A DNA stretch of 64,000 nucleotides from JACVRX01 sp046726315 (GTDB lineage: Bacteria > Actinomycetota > Actinomycetes > Jiangellales > Jiangellaceae), in NCBI GenBank assembly GCA_046726315.1, contig JBKPAG010000017.1:101207-165206 (forward strand). Reading direction: 5' to 3'. The notes beneath the pieces were generated by a model. That model worked only from the letters and a program-made list of their open reading frames with translations. It did not search any database and was not told where the DNA came from. A program made the translations under genes and the position numbers. Shown here one piece after another: positions 1 through 6,606 of this stretch (its first letter is position 1; every line of letters begins with the position of its first letter).

Positions 1-566
1 GAACCGCGTTCCCGGAAGGCGTGGGGAATCCCGTTGCGGCTGAGCAGATGACGGACCGCGTGCCCACGGGCCGACTGCCGGTCCGCGATCACGACGACCT
101 CACGGAGGTTGGCGACATCCCTACGGGACCACTCTTGGACGAACTCTGCGACGATGCGATGGAAGAGCTCGTCGCGTTCGATCCACGGCTTGAGGACGTA
201 GTACTCGATGTCACCGACCGCCATCGACGTGAGAATTGCGCTGGCAGCGCCGCTATGGACCCAGCCACCCCACTCGATGAGGAGAGCGCGGCCGGCGTCG
301 GGGTGCAATGTTCTTGCCCGGCTCAGCACCCGTGCTCGCTCCCGTTCCGGCAGTAGGTGGTCGACCAACACGAGCGCGACCTGTTGACCGATGGCATGGG
401 CGGTGTCCAGAAGCCGCACGGCGTCGTCTGCGACGAGCTCCCCGCGAATGCGGAAGTCGCTGCCGAAACTGCGCTGAAGCTCCGACTCGATCCGATCAAG
501 CTTGGCCGGATCGACGTCCACCGCCAGCAGCAGCGGCCTCATCGCACGATCGGTGGTCGGCACCAT
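1..566 (-). CDS. Receiver-domain protein, N-terminal part (fused response regulator / thioredoxin-reductase-like family); runs off left edge
   Basis: An open frame on the minus strand begins with ATG at 564-566 and continues without a stop to base 1, so only about 188 N-terminal residues are visible. They read as a response-regulator receiver domain: an acidic VDVDP start (residues about 11-15), a phosphoacceptor-like LVLVDH strand near residue 62, and a YYVLKPW motif carrying the conserved receiver lysine. The stretch after it (FHRIVAEFVQEWSRR) resembles the linker found in actinobacterial proteins where a receiver is fused to an FAD thioredoxin-reductase-like module. That C-terminal module lies outside the window, so the fusion is inference. 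A GTG one codon inside is an alternative start. It is 12 bases downstream of, and co-directional with, the YajQ gene. Confidence 0.6.
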   Translation of the reverse strand, partial: MVPTTDRAMRPLLLAVDVDPAKLDRIESELQRSFGSDFRIRGELVADDAVRLLDTAHAIGQQVALVLVDHLLPERERARVLSRARTLHPDAGRALLIEWGGWVHSGAASAILTSMAVGDIEYYVLKPWIERDELFHRIVAEFVQEWSRRDVANLREVVVIADRQSARGHAVRHLLSRNGIPHAFRERG

Positions 567-578
567 AGGTCCGGAACC

Positions 579-1073
579 TCAGCGGTAGTTGACGAACTGG
601 ATGGCGAAGTCGAAGTCCTGTTGCTTGAGTAGCGCGATGACGGCTTGCAGGTCGTCCTTCTTCTTCGCGGACACCCGCACCTCGTCGCCCTGCACCTGAC
701 TGCGCACCGTCCGGGGCGCCTCCTCTCGGATGACCTTGGTGATCTTCTTCGCTTGCTCCTGGGTCAGCCCGTTCTGCAGCGTGGCACCGATCTTGTACAG
801 CTTCCCTGATGCGCGCGGCTCGCCTGCGTCCAGTGCCTTCAGGGACACTCCTCGCTTGACCAGCTTCTCCTTGAACACGTCGAGGACAGCTGCGACGCGG
901 TCCTCACCGGACGCCTCCATCTCCACACCGAAATCCCCTAACCACCGGATCGCCGCGTCGGTGTTGCGGAAGTCAAAGCGCTGACCGATCTCGCGTGCGG
1001 CCTGGTGGAGCGCGTTGTCGACCTCCTGACGGTCGACCTTGCTGACGACGTCGAACGAGGATTCTCCGGCCAC
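579..1073 (-). CDS. YajQ family cyclic-di-GMP/nucleotide-binding protein
   Basis: This 164-residue protein matches the usual YajQ length of about 163. It opens with the family signature SSFDVVSKVDRQEVDNA, continues with FDFRNTDA and ends FDFAIQFVNYR. YajQ proteins have two ferredoxin-like domains and bind nucleotides; some members are cyclic-di-GMP effectors, but a role here is not shown. The GTG at 1071-1073 was chosen because a GGAGGG ribosome-binding site lies about 8 bases upstream and the protein then starts at the family start; the longer open frame upstream runs through tRNA-Tyr antisense and is not coding. The receiver-domain gene follows 12 bases downstream, suggesting co-transcription. 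Confidence 0.9.
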   Translation of the reverse strand: MAGESSFDVVSKVDRQEVDNALHQAAREIGQRFDFRNTDAAIRWLGDFGVEMEASGEDRVAAVLDVFKEKLVKRGVSLKALDAGEPRASGKLYKIGATLQNGLTQEQAKKITKVIREEAPRTVRSQVQGDEVRVSAKKKDDLQAVIALLKQQDFDFAIQFVNYR

Positions 1074-1153
1074 GTCGAGCTCCCTCCATCGAAGGCCAGC
1101 ATGGAAATACCTGAGGTATCCTCTCAGCCGGTCGGGGTGTTGCTCCGACACCG

Positions 1154-1236
1154 GCAGGTTGCCCGAGTGGCCAAAGGGAGCGGTCTGTAAAACCGTCGGC
1201 ATACGCCTACGTTGGTTCGAACCCAACACCTGCCAC
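1154..1236 (+). tRNA. tRNA-Tyr (anticodon GTA)
   Basis: The sequence folds as a class II tRNA. The acceptor GGCAGGT (1154-1160) pairs with ACCTGCC (1229-1235), followed by discriminator A. The anticodon stem GCGGT/ACCGT encloses CTGTAAA with GTA at 1188-1190, and a long variable arm precedes the T-arm with GTTCGAA. The terminal CCA is not encoded. Its 3' end is duplicated 3.6 kb downstream (4860-4885), marking it as an integration target. Confidence 0.95.
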
Positions 1237-1237
1237 A
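1212..1237 (+). repeat. Attachment-site repeat, copy 1 (3' end of tRNA-Tyr)
   Basis: The last 26 bases around the T-arm and acceptor of tRNA-Tyr are repeated at 4860-4885 with one mismatch (C at 1225, A at 4873). Direct repeats of a tRNA 3' end with an adjacent tyrosine-recombinase remnant are the classic outcome of site-specific integration. Which strand exchange point was used cannot be seen. Confidence 0.75.
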
Positions 1238-1308
1238 AGCCAGACAAGTCAGCTGACCTGCAAATACAAATACGTTGGCTAGCCATGAGCGGAGGCCGTC
1301 TTAGGCCG

Positions 1309-1870
1309 TTAGGGGCCCACGGCGTCGACCGCACCGCGTGTTCTGCCCTCCGAGTCCGGCATCAGATCGCCGTACGTCTTGAGCACCAAGGTGCCGTTCT
1401 CGTGTCCCAACCGCTCGGCCACCGCCACGACCGACTCGCCCGCAGCGAGCAGCACCGAGGCGAAGTGGTGGCGCAAATGGTGGCTGGTGTACCCGCCGGC
1501 ACCCCGGCTCTCCGCACGCCCTGCGCGAAGATCCGCGACCCGTAGTGCTCGTGCCGGTACGGCATACCCGTCGGCGTGGTGAACAACGAGCCGTCCTCGG
1601 CTGGCGGGTACATCAGTGATGTAACTGCTTCGGCAACATTTCCCCGAGCTTGCGTGATCACCATGGCCCGGCATCGCCTCGGCATCGCGTCGGCCAGGGC
1701 GTATGGGGAACCGTCAAGGCACGATCCGCTCGCGTTCTGACCGGGGCGGGATCAGCCTGGTGACCGGGCTCGAGGCCACTAGGCGGTCCTGGACGGCCGC
1801 GTTGTAGATCGACCGCGGTAGGGCGACGAGCAGCCGCTCCGTCCCCGGAGACAGCACCTGGGGGCGGTCC
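1309..1870 (-). pseudogene. Tyrosine recombinase (phage-type integrase) remnant, frameshifted
   Basis: Three reading frames on the minus strand give successive pieces of one integrase. The first, about 1870-1730, holds IYNAAVQDRLVASSPV, typical of the core-binding domain, and ends in a stop. A second frame, about 1685-1490, holds MPRRCRAMVI and then GSLFTTPTGMPYRHEHY. The third, about 1490-1309, holds the catalytic C-terminus with SHHLRHHF (box II Arg), ERLGHENG (His) and LKTYGDLMPDSE (Tyr). The central part around the first catalytic Arg is missing between the first two pieces, and a one-base shift separates the second and third near 1490. The gene is therefore dead. It points away from and adjoins tRNA-Tyr. 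Confidence 0.8.
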
Positions 1871-2062
1871 GATACCCACGCCTACCTCCGATTAGGTCGA
1901 TGCGCTCACCGAAACGATCGACTGCATCGTGTTGGGCCGCAAGCTCGCCGAGGGTTTCGTCCAGGGCCGGGCGGCCGGGACCCGATGGCGAGGACCAGGC
2001 GTCCTTCGACTGGATGAACTACACGCCTAAGAGCTCAAAGCACAGCCGGGCGGGGAAATGCG

Positions 2063-2908
2063 TCAACCCGACCGCGAGCGGCGTGACTTTGCGTCCGGCT
2101 GAGTGCGCGGTGAGCGACGTAGTTTCAGGTGGTATGGCGGTTCGATGCTGCCGTCGGAATGGATGCGGGATCGCAGGTACTCCTCGAAGGTGCGGGTTCC
2201 CCGCTCGCCATCGGACACGAGATTGCCGCCGGCCCGGAACGCTGTGGCAACGCGCCCGGGTAACCACACCGGCAGCACTAGCCGGCGACGTCGGGTAAGG
2301 GCCAGGAAGACGCGCAGCGTCTCCTCGGAGGACTCCACCCGCGGTCCGCCGAAGTCGGGCACGAGTCCGGCCGGATCGCTGATGACCATTGACGTCATCC
2401 GCGCAGCGACCTCGCCAACGTCGACCGGCTGGCTGCGGAATCCACGCGGTGTCACGGTGAATGGACCCTTGGTCAGCAGCATGAGGAACGTGAGCACGAG
2501 GTCGTGGAACTGGGTGGTCCGCAGAACCGTCCACGGCAGGCCGGAGTCCTGGATGAGCTGCTCGGTCGCCAACTTGGCCCGGTAGCAGCCGAGTGGGATT
2601 CGGTCGACACCGACAATCGAGATGAACACGACATGGGGTCGTCCGCCGTCGACTGCCTCGAGCAGTCGTCGGGTCCCCTCGACGTCACGCCACGGCCGTC
2701 GATAGTCCGCGGCACTGGCGCAATGTGCTATGACGTCCACGCCGTCGACCGCGGCCGCAAGGCCGACCCCGGTATCCAGGTCTCCCCTGACAAATCCGGA
2801 TCCGAGATTCGGGCGGCGGCTCAACACGGTGACCTCGGCCTTGCCGGCCAAGGACCGCACCAGCTCCCGTCCGAGCACCCCGGTGCCGCCGGTGACCAGC
2901 ACCCTCAT
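2063..2908 (-). CDS. SDR-family NAD(P)-binding protein (NmrA/epimerase-like)
   Basis: The 281-residue protein begins MRVLVTGGTGVLGREL, an N-terminal Rossmann fold with the TGGTGxLG dinucleotide motif of atypical SDRs. Further hallmarks are LSRRP after the second strand, ACDG-like VDGVDVIAHCAS, and a YRAKLATEQL segment matching the YxxxK helix. A basic C-terminal tail follows. Members of this group act as NAD(P)-dependent epimerases, reductases or redox sensors; the substrate is unknown. ATG 2906-2908 overlaps the stop of the upstream membrane-protein gene (ATGA), so the two are translationally coupled. Oxidoreductases and epimerases are the standard neighbours of ECF41 sigma factors, which fits the gene next door. 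Confidence 0.8.
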   Translation of the reverse strand: MRVLVTGGTGVLGRELVRSLAGKAEVTVLSRRPNLGSGFVRGDLDTGVGLAAAVDGVDVIAHCASAADYRRPWRDVEGTRRLLEAVDGGRPHVVFISIVGVDRIPLGCYRAKLATEQLIQDSGLPWTVLRTTQFHDLVLTFLMLLTKGPFTVTPRGFRSQPVDVGEVAARMTSMVISDPAGLVPDFGGPRVESSEETLRVFLALTRRRRLVLPVWLPGRVATAFRAGGNLVSDGERGTRTFEEYLRSRIHSDGSIEPPYHLKLRRSPRTQPDAKSRRSRSG

Positions 2909-3333
2909 CGCTGACCAGTCCGCTGTATGTTCTCCACGCCGGTCGGGGTGCCGTTTCGCACCGGCCAGCGCAGTACGACCCCTGCCACGAGCAACAGTGC
3001 CAATCCGCCTAGCGTCCACGGGTCGCTGGCCGATCCGCCATGGTCACGGTCGAGTACATGAGACACCCAGTGGAAGCTTGCCGCCACGGCGCCACCCAGC
3101 AACACAACGAACAGCGCGTCCCGCAAGAGCAGCGCACCAGCCAACGCGACGCCGATTCCGAGAAGAAACGCACCGATGTCGTGTAGGAAGTGCACGTTGT
3201 ACGGAGGGAACGTCGCAATCGCGTCGTAGAAGGACCTCGGCGCGAAGAACGCCCATGCGCCGCTGCCCACCTGCACGATCGCGGCCAGCGCGACGACAGC
3301 CTTCACATAACGCTGGCCCACCGGTTGGGACAT
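2905..3333 (-). CDS. Small integral membrane protein, four predicted TM helices
   Basis: The predicted 142-residue protein has hydrophobic segments at about residues 9-28, 46-66, 68-88 and 104-122, and a conserved-looking NVHFLHDIGAFLLG stretch between the first two. It resembles small DUF4345-like membrane proteins found beside actinobacterial sigma factors; no function is known to me. The ATG at 3331-3333 is chosen because a GAGGAGG ribosome-binding site lies 6-8 bases upstream; the frame extends further but without family-like sequence. The stop overlaps the SDR start by four bases, and the ECF41 sigma gene lies 101 bases upstream on the same strand. Confidence 0.7.
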   Translation of the reverse strand: MSQPVGQRYVKAVVALAAIVQVGSGAWAFFAPRSFYDAIATFPPYNVHFLHDIGAFLLGIGVALAGALLLRDALFVVLLGGAVAASFHWVSHVLDRDHGGSASDPWTLGGLALLLVAGVVLRWPVRNGTPTGVENIQRTGQR

Positions 3334-3423
3334 CGAGGGCCTCCTCACGGATCCGGACCGCAGGTTCCAAGCTCTCGACGCCCCATGAACCGGATGGCGG
3401 GCAGATTCGTGACAGAACCGGGA

Positions 3424-3439
3424 TGTGACCCCGGTCACA
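3424..3439. promoter_or_regulatory. Perfect palindrome TGTGACC-CC-GGTCACA over the sigma-factor stop codon
   Basis: Bases 3424-3430 and 3433-3439 are exact inverted 7-mers separated by CC. The dyad includes the stop codon (3435-3437) of the ECF41 gene and sits about 90 bases before the membrane-protein start. It looks like a dimeric regulator operator rather than a terminator because there is no T-run. No regulator gene is adjacent. Identity is unknown. Confidence 0.4.
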
Positions 3440-4328
3440 CCAGCTGTCTCGCCGCGAACGCGAGCTTGTCCGGGTTGACCACCAGCCATAGCGCAGTGAT
3501 CACGCCGCCGACGATCTCAGGCAGGACAATCGCCCGCAGCTCGTCGCCCTCGTAATGCACCGTGGCCCACTCCCCGTTGACCTCGGCAACAGTCGACCGC
3601 ATCCGGGCGACCTCGGGACGTCGACTCAGGCCCAGCAAGTAGCGAACGACCCTGTCCCTGCCGACCACGGGTCGACGTGCAGCGGCGACCCCCCCGCCGT
3701 CGGCCCACGCGACCACATCGTCGGCCAGCAGCCGCTCCAACTCGGCAACGTCGCCGTCAGCGCTTGCGGCGATCAGATGCTGGAGGATGCGCTCGCGATT
3801 GCGGTAATCCACGACAAAGCGTTTCCGCGGATTGCCCACATGATCCCGTGCACGTCGATATAGCTGCCGCGAATGCGCCTCGTCCACGGCCAAGATCGCC
3901 GCAATCTCGCGATGACTGTGGCCGAACGCCTCGCGGAGGACAAAGACCGCCCGCTCCGCCGGCGTCAGCCGCTCCAGCAGGACCAGCACGCCGAGCGACA
4001 CCGAGTCCCGCAGCTCCACCGTCTCCAACGGTCCGAGCGCACCATCACCCGTCACGACGGGCTGCGGAAGCCACGGGCCGACGTAACTCTCCCGACGCGC
4101 CCTGGCAGAGGTCAGCCGGTTCAGGCACAGGTTGGTCACGACCGTCGTCAGCCACGCCTCCGGCACGGCAACGCCGCGGCTGTTCATCCAGCGCAGGTAA
4201 GCATCCTGGACGACGTCCTCGGCCTCTGTCGCCTCCCCCAGCATGCGGTACGCCAGCCCGAACAGCCTCTGCCGACTGGCTTCGAACTGCTCCAACTGAC
4301 CAGGACCCACGCGTGACCATCCTGTCAT
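3435..4328 (-). CDS. ECF41-type (SigJ-like) extracytoplasmic-function sigma factor with SnoaL-like C-terminus
   Basis: The 297-residue protein has region 2 at about residues 11-77 (RLFGLAYRMLGEATEAEDVVQD) and region 4 at about 108-160 (LTPAERAVFVLREAFGHSHREIA). A roughly 110-residue SnoaL-like extension follows. ECF41 hallmarks are visible: WLPQPV after region 2, DGGG in the extension, and a terminal NPDKL box. In this family the extension substitutes for an anti-sigma factor and tunes activity. ECF41 genes usually sit beside carboxymuconolactone decarboxylase, oxidoreductase or epimerase genes, as here. The ATG at 4326-4328 places region 2 at the normal distance; the longer frame upstream is low-complexity. 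The signal sensed is unknown. Confidence 0.88.
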   Translation of the reverse strand: MTGWSRVGPGQLEQFEASRQRLFGLAYRMLGEATEAEDVVQDAYLRWMNSRGVAVPEAWLTTVVTNLCLNRLTSARARRESYVGPWLPQPVVTGDGALGPLETVELRDSVSLGVLVLLERLTPAERAVFVLREAFGHSHREIAAILAVDEAHSRQLYRRARDHVGNPRKRFVVDYRNRERILQHLIAASADGDVAELERLLADDVVAWADGGGVAAARRPVVGRDRVVRYLLGLSRRPEVARMRSTVAEVNGEWATVHYEGDELRAIVLPEIVGGVITALWLVVNPDKLAFAARQLV

Positions 4329-4594
4329 GCTGCAGCCGGCGGCAGACGAGGCGCTACCGACGCTGTGGGAGTGCCGCGGGCTCGCGTCCTGCCGCGGGGA
4401 CGACCGCCGTCGAAGGGAGATCACACGCAAACCGGGTGGGCAATCCGATAGCTGAGTCTGAAGGCGAGCACGTCTTTGGCGGTGTCCATCCAGTCCTGCG
4501 TTCCTTCCGCCGGCCGCGTGGGCGGCCCTGCTGCGCGACGCGCTGAGCCGCCAGTAGGCCGGCCGTCATGGCATCAACCTGACAGATCCCGCAA

Positions 4595-4714
4595 TCAGCG
4601 GGCGCGGTCGGCGTCGCCGAGCGAGCGGTCGTAGGCCAGGCGCCGGGCATCGTTGACCAGGCGCAGCAAGTCCGTCCAGGAATGGCGGGGTTCGGGTGGT
4701 GGAATGGTGGTCAC
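4595..4714 (-). CDS. Hypothetical 39-residue protein
   Basis: A short frame starts at GTG 4712-4714 and ends TGA at 4595-4597. The peptide is Pro-rich at the start (TTIPPPEPRHSW), then amphipathic and charged (LLRLVNDARRLAYDRS). Its codon third positions are GC-rich like real genes of this genome and its composition is protein-like, but no ribosome-binding site stands out and I recognise no family. It could be the end of a decayed island gene. The adjoining 4430-4594 holds only short frames. Confidence 0.35.
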   Translation of the reverse strand: MTTIPPPEPRHSWTDLLRLVNDARRLAYDRSLGDADRAR

Positions 4715-4859
4715 AGTCGTTCTTCTGTAGTGCACAGATGCACGGTCAAGGCATCGGCAGGTGTGTTGGCGCACCTGTCGGGGGCGCCGCCTTGTTGATG
4801 TAGACCGGGCGTCTCTAGGCCGTCAGACGTTGAGAACCTGCGGTTGCGAAAGCGCCGGG

Positions 4860-4885
4860 GTTGGTTCGAACCAAACACCTGCCAC
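4860..4885 (+). repeat. Attachment-site repeat, copy 2 (duplicated tRNA-Tyr 3' end)
   Basis: This 26-base copy of the T-arm/acceptor of tRNA-Tyr differs by one base from 1212-1237. No tRNA body lies upstream of it (no D-arm or anticodon arm can be folded), so it is not a second tRNA gene but the distal boundary of the integrated element. The sequence on either side diverges immediately. Confidence 0.75.
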
Positions 4886-4996
4886 CAGCACGCAGCCCCA
4901 GGATTAGCACATAGGCCCACAGCTGTCGGGTGCAGTCACGCAGAATTCGGCCGAGAACCCGGTCCGAGCATGGCGGGTCGGAGGTCGGGAGGGATT

Positions 4997-5211
4997 GTGA
5001 AGTTCACGCTCGAGGTCGACATGGGCAACGAAGCATTCGGAGGTAACGCCGTCCAGGAATTGGGCCGCATCCTTCGGTACTGGGCCGCAACCTTCGTCAC
5101 TTCGCGATGACCCCGGGAGACAATGCGCCGATCTACGACTCCGCATACAACCTCGTCGGGTCGTGGAAGATCACGGCGGAACCGAACCAGGACGCGACCA
5201 GCGCGACATGA
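4997..5211 (+). pseudogene. Small actinobacterial FTLEVDMGN-type protein, broken by a 20-bp tandem duplication
   Basis: The frame from GTG 4997 (ribosome-binding site GGGAGGG just upstream) encodes KFTLEVDMGNEAFGG and stops at 5108-5110. A second frame from the overlapping ATG 5107 continues with NAPIYDSAYNLVGSWKI and stops at 5209-5211. Together they match a common small actinobacterial family with an N-terminal F-L-E/D-GN motif and a C-terminal D-x-x-GN-x-VG-x-W motif; its function is unknown. Bases 5061-5080 and 5081-5100 are a tandem duplication (17/20 identical). Removing one copy fuses the halves into one 64-residue frame, so the split is almost certainly a mutation. Whether the halves are still translated by ATGA coupling is open. 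Confidence 0.7.
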
Positions 5212-5260
5212 TCAAGCTCCACGCAGCAGTGGGACGGACCGCGCCGCTCGACGCGAGTCA

Positions 5261-5668
5261 TCAGCTCCTTGATGCGGGTCCGGTCTGGCGGGTCGTGGTC
5301 GTTGCCTTCGCGCGGCGGCGACGGAGGTAAGCCCCGATCCACGATCCGACGACGATAACCGTCGCGAGTGCCTGGAGCTGGCCGGTGTACCGCTGCGGGT
5401 AGAGCACGCCTTCGACGAAACGGTCGACGAAGCCGGCGCTCGGCACCGCGTCGCCTGCCTGGGCCCGGGCCCAGTTCTCGGCGTCGGTCAGTGGGCATTC
5501 GAGCATGCCGAGAGCGATGCCTGCACCCCACGCCGCTGCAGCGACGTGCGGCCAGATCAGCCGCGGCCACCGCCAGGCAAGGAACCCGCCGAACACGATG
5601 TAGAGAAGCCACGCGAAATGCAGCCCGATGATCAGCTTGGCGAGCAGCTGATAGCCCATCGGACCCAC
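5261..5668 (-). CDS. DUF2784 family membrane protein
   Basis: The 135-residue protein has hydrophobic segments near residues 7-30, 36-56 and 97-115. The family features LHFAWLLYIVFGGFLAWRWP, HVAAAAWGAGI and CPLTDAENWAR are all present, the last being the most conserved DUF2784 motif. The C-terminus is basic and Thr-rich. Function is unknown; the family is widespread in bacteria as a single-gene inner membrane protein. ATG at 5666-5668 or the in-frame ATG three codons later could both serve. It stands alone, convergent with the small broken gene and divergent from the tRNA-Thr/Met pair. Confidence 0.85.
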   Translation of the reverse strand: MGPMGYQLLAKLIIGLHFAWLLYIVFGGFLAWRWPRLIWPHVAAAAWGAGIALGMLECPLTDAENWARAQAGDAVPSAGFVDRFVEGVLYPQRYTGQLQALATVIVVGSWIGAYLRRRRAKATTTTRQTGPASRS

Positions 5669-5738
5669 TCCCTGCGACCGCCGAACGGAATTACCCCGAC
5701 GCCCGTCCGGTTGTGTACCCTCGACTGCGGCTCGGCTG

Positions 5739-5811
5739 GCCCCAATAGCTCAGTCGGTAGAGCGTCTCCATGGTAAGGAGAAGGTCTACGGTTCGATTCC
5801 GTATTGGGGCT
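5739..5811 (+). tRNA. tRNA-Thr (anticodon GGT)
   Basis: The acceptor GCCCCAA (5739-5745) pairs with TTGGGGC (5804-5810), the D-arm contains AGCTCAGTCGGTAGAGC, the anticodon loop ATGGTAA gives GGT, and the T-arm contains GGTTCGATTCC. CCA is not encoded. It is followed 35 bases later by tRNA-Met, probably in one transcript. Confidence 0.95.
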
Positions 5812-5846
5812 CCGACGGCAACGCACGGGGATGCGGGGCCGCGCCC

Positions 5847-5920
5847 GGCGGGGTAGCTCAGGTGGTCAGAGCACACGGCTCATAATCGTGGTGTCGCGGG
5901 TTCGAGTCCCGCCCCCGCTA
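5847..5920 (+). tRNA. tRNA-Met (anticodon CAT, elongator type)
   Basis: The acceptor GGCGGGG (5847-5853) pairs with CCCCGCT (5913-5919), the first pair being a G-T wobble. The anticodon loop CTCATAA gives CAT and the T-arm is GCGGG/CCCGC. The paired first acceptor position argues for elongator rather than initiator tRNA. tRNA-Thr/tRNA-Met directly before rpmG is a conserved actinobacterial arrangement. Confidence 0.93.
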
Positions 5921-5956
5921 CGCAAGCAACGTCCGACCAGAACATGTGAGGCACCT

Positions 5957-6127
5957 GTGGCCGCCAAGAGCGCCGACATCCGCCCCAAGATCACCATGGC
6001 CTGCACGGTGTGCAAGGAGCGGAATTACATCACCAAGAAGAACCGGCGCAACGACCCTGACCGGCTCGACCTGCAAAAGTTCTGCCCGCGCTGCCGTCGG
6101 CACACGCTGCATCGCGAAACCCGCTGA
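5957..6127 (+). CDS. rpmG: 50S ribosomal protein L33
   Basis: The 56-residue L33 of the large subunit contains two CxxC pairs (CTVCKERN near residues 16-23 and CPRCRRHT near 43-50). This is the zinc-binding (C+) form, which in actinobacteria is often paired with a zinc-free paralogue elsewhere under zinc limitation. GTG at 5957 gives the standard AAKSADIRPKI start. It lies 36 bases after tRNA-Met and 29 bases before the first MaoC-type gene, heading the group that leads to murB. Confidence 0.95.
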   Translation: MAAKSADIRPKITMACTVCKERNYITKKNRRNDPDRLDLQKFCPRCRRHTLHRETR

Positions 6128-6156
6128 CCTGGCGACGACGCCGGTCGCGCGCCGCC

Positions 6157-6606
6157 ATGGCCATTGCCCCTTCGGCAGCCGGCCGCGTCTACCCACCTCA
6201 GGCTTACGAGGTCAGCCGGGAGAAGATCCGCGAGTTCGCCGACGCGATCGGCGATCCTGACCCTCTCTACGGCGACCCCGCCACGGCGAGGAAGCGCCGA
6301 GACCTGGACGTGATCGCGCCGCCGACGTTCGCGATGCTCCCGGTGCTGCGCGGGTTCGACCAGCTCGTGGCGGATCTCGGGGTCACGTTCGCCCAGGTCA
6401 TCCACGTCAACCAGCGCTTCGTCCACACCCGGCCGATCCGTGCGGGTGACCAACTCCTGACGACGACGATCCTCGAGTCGGTGAGATCCGCGGCGGGAAA
6501 CGACCTGCTGGGGATCCGCTGCGAGATTTCCGCCGAGTCCGGCGAGCCGGTGTGCACGGCCACCGCGACACTGCTCATCCGCCCGGTAGATGACCCCGAT
6601 GCCTGA
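6157..6606 (+). CDS. MaoC-type (R)-hydroxyacyl dehydratase subunit, HadA-like (FAS1-like dehydratase domain)
   Basis: The 149-residue protein has a single hot-dog domain of the FAS1-like dehydratase family (YEVSREKIREFADAIGDP, then the VIHVNQRFVHTRPIRAGDQL helix-strand region). It lacks the catalytic D-x-N-P-x-H, which is carried by its partner. Such proteins pair with a MaoC subunit to dehydrate 3-hydroxyacyl thioesters; mycobacterial HadA is the known relative. Whether this organism makes mycolates cannot be judged from this window. The gene lies between rpmG and its partner, with a 17-base overlap with the latter. Confidence 0.85.
   Translation: MAIAPSAAGRVYPPQAYEVSREKIREFADAIGDPDPLYGDPATARKRRDLDVIAPPTFAMLPVLRGFDQLVADLGVTFAQVIHVNQRFVHTRPIRAGDQLLTTTILESVRSAAGNDLLGIRCEISAESGEPVCTATATLLIRPVDDPDA

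Larger units (their letters stand above)
1237..4885. mobile_element. Small decayed genomic island integrated at tRNA-Tyr
   Basis: The segment between the intact tRNA-Tyr and the 26-bp copy of its 3' end carries an integrase remnant immediately next to the tRNA, the usual position in such islands. It also carries an ECF41 sigma factor operon and a 39-codon ORF. No replication, transfer or excisionase gene is recognisable, and the integrase is frameshifted, so the element should be immobile on its own. The assignment of the sigma factor cluster as cargo is inference from its position between the repeats. Confidence 0.65.

Noticed and set aside
1880..2062. Possible small gene or remnant on the minus strand between integrase and SDR
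   Set aside because: One frame (ALDETLGELAAQHDAVDRFGE) looks protein-like, but it has no start or ribosome-binding site and no recognisable family, so no feature is claimed.
3377..3414. ECF41-type promoter (TGTCAC at 3409-3414 and CGTC at 3377-3380, minus strand) before the membrane-protein gene
   Set aside because: The two half-motifs are 28 bases apart, too far for a -35/-10 pair of one sigma factor, so it is not listed as a promoter.
4860..4885. Second tRNA-Tyr gene
   Set aside because: Only the T-arm/acceptor 3' part is present; no 5' acceptor, D-arm or anticodon arm can be formed upstream.
5133..5612. Minus-strand frames over and after the DUF2784 gene, including a 42-codon ORF starting in its stop codon
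   Set aside because: They lie antisense to the broken small gene and in another frame of DUF2784; the apparent AAGGAG site is part of the DUF2784 coding end and the peptide matches nothing.
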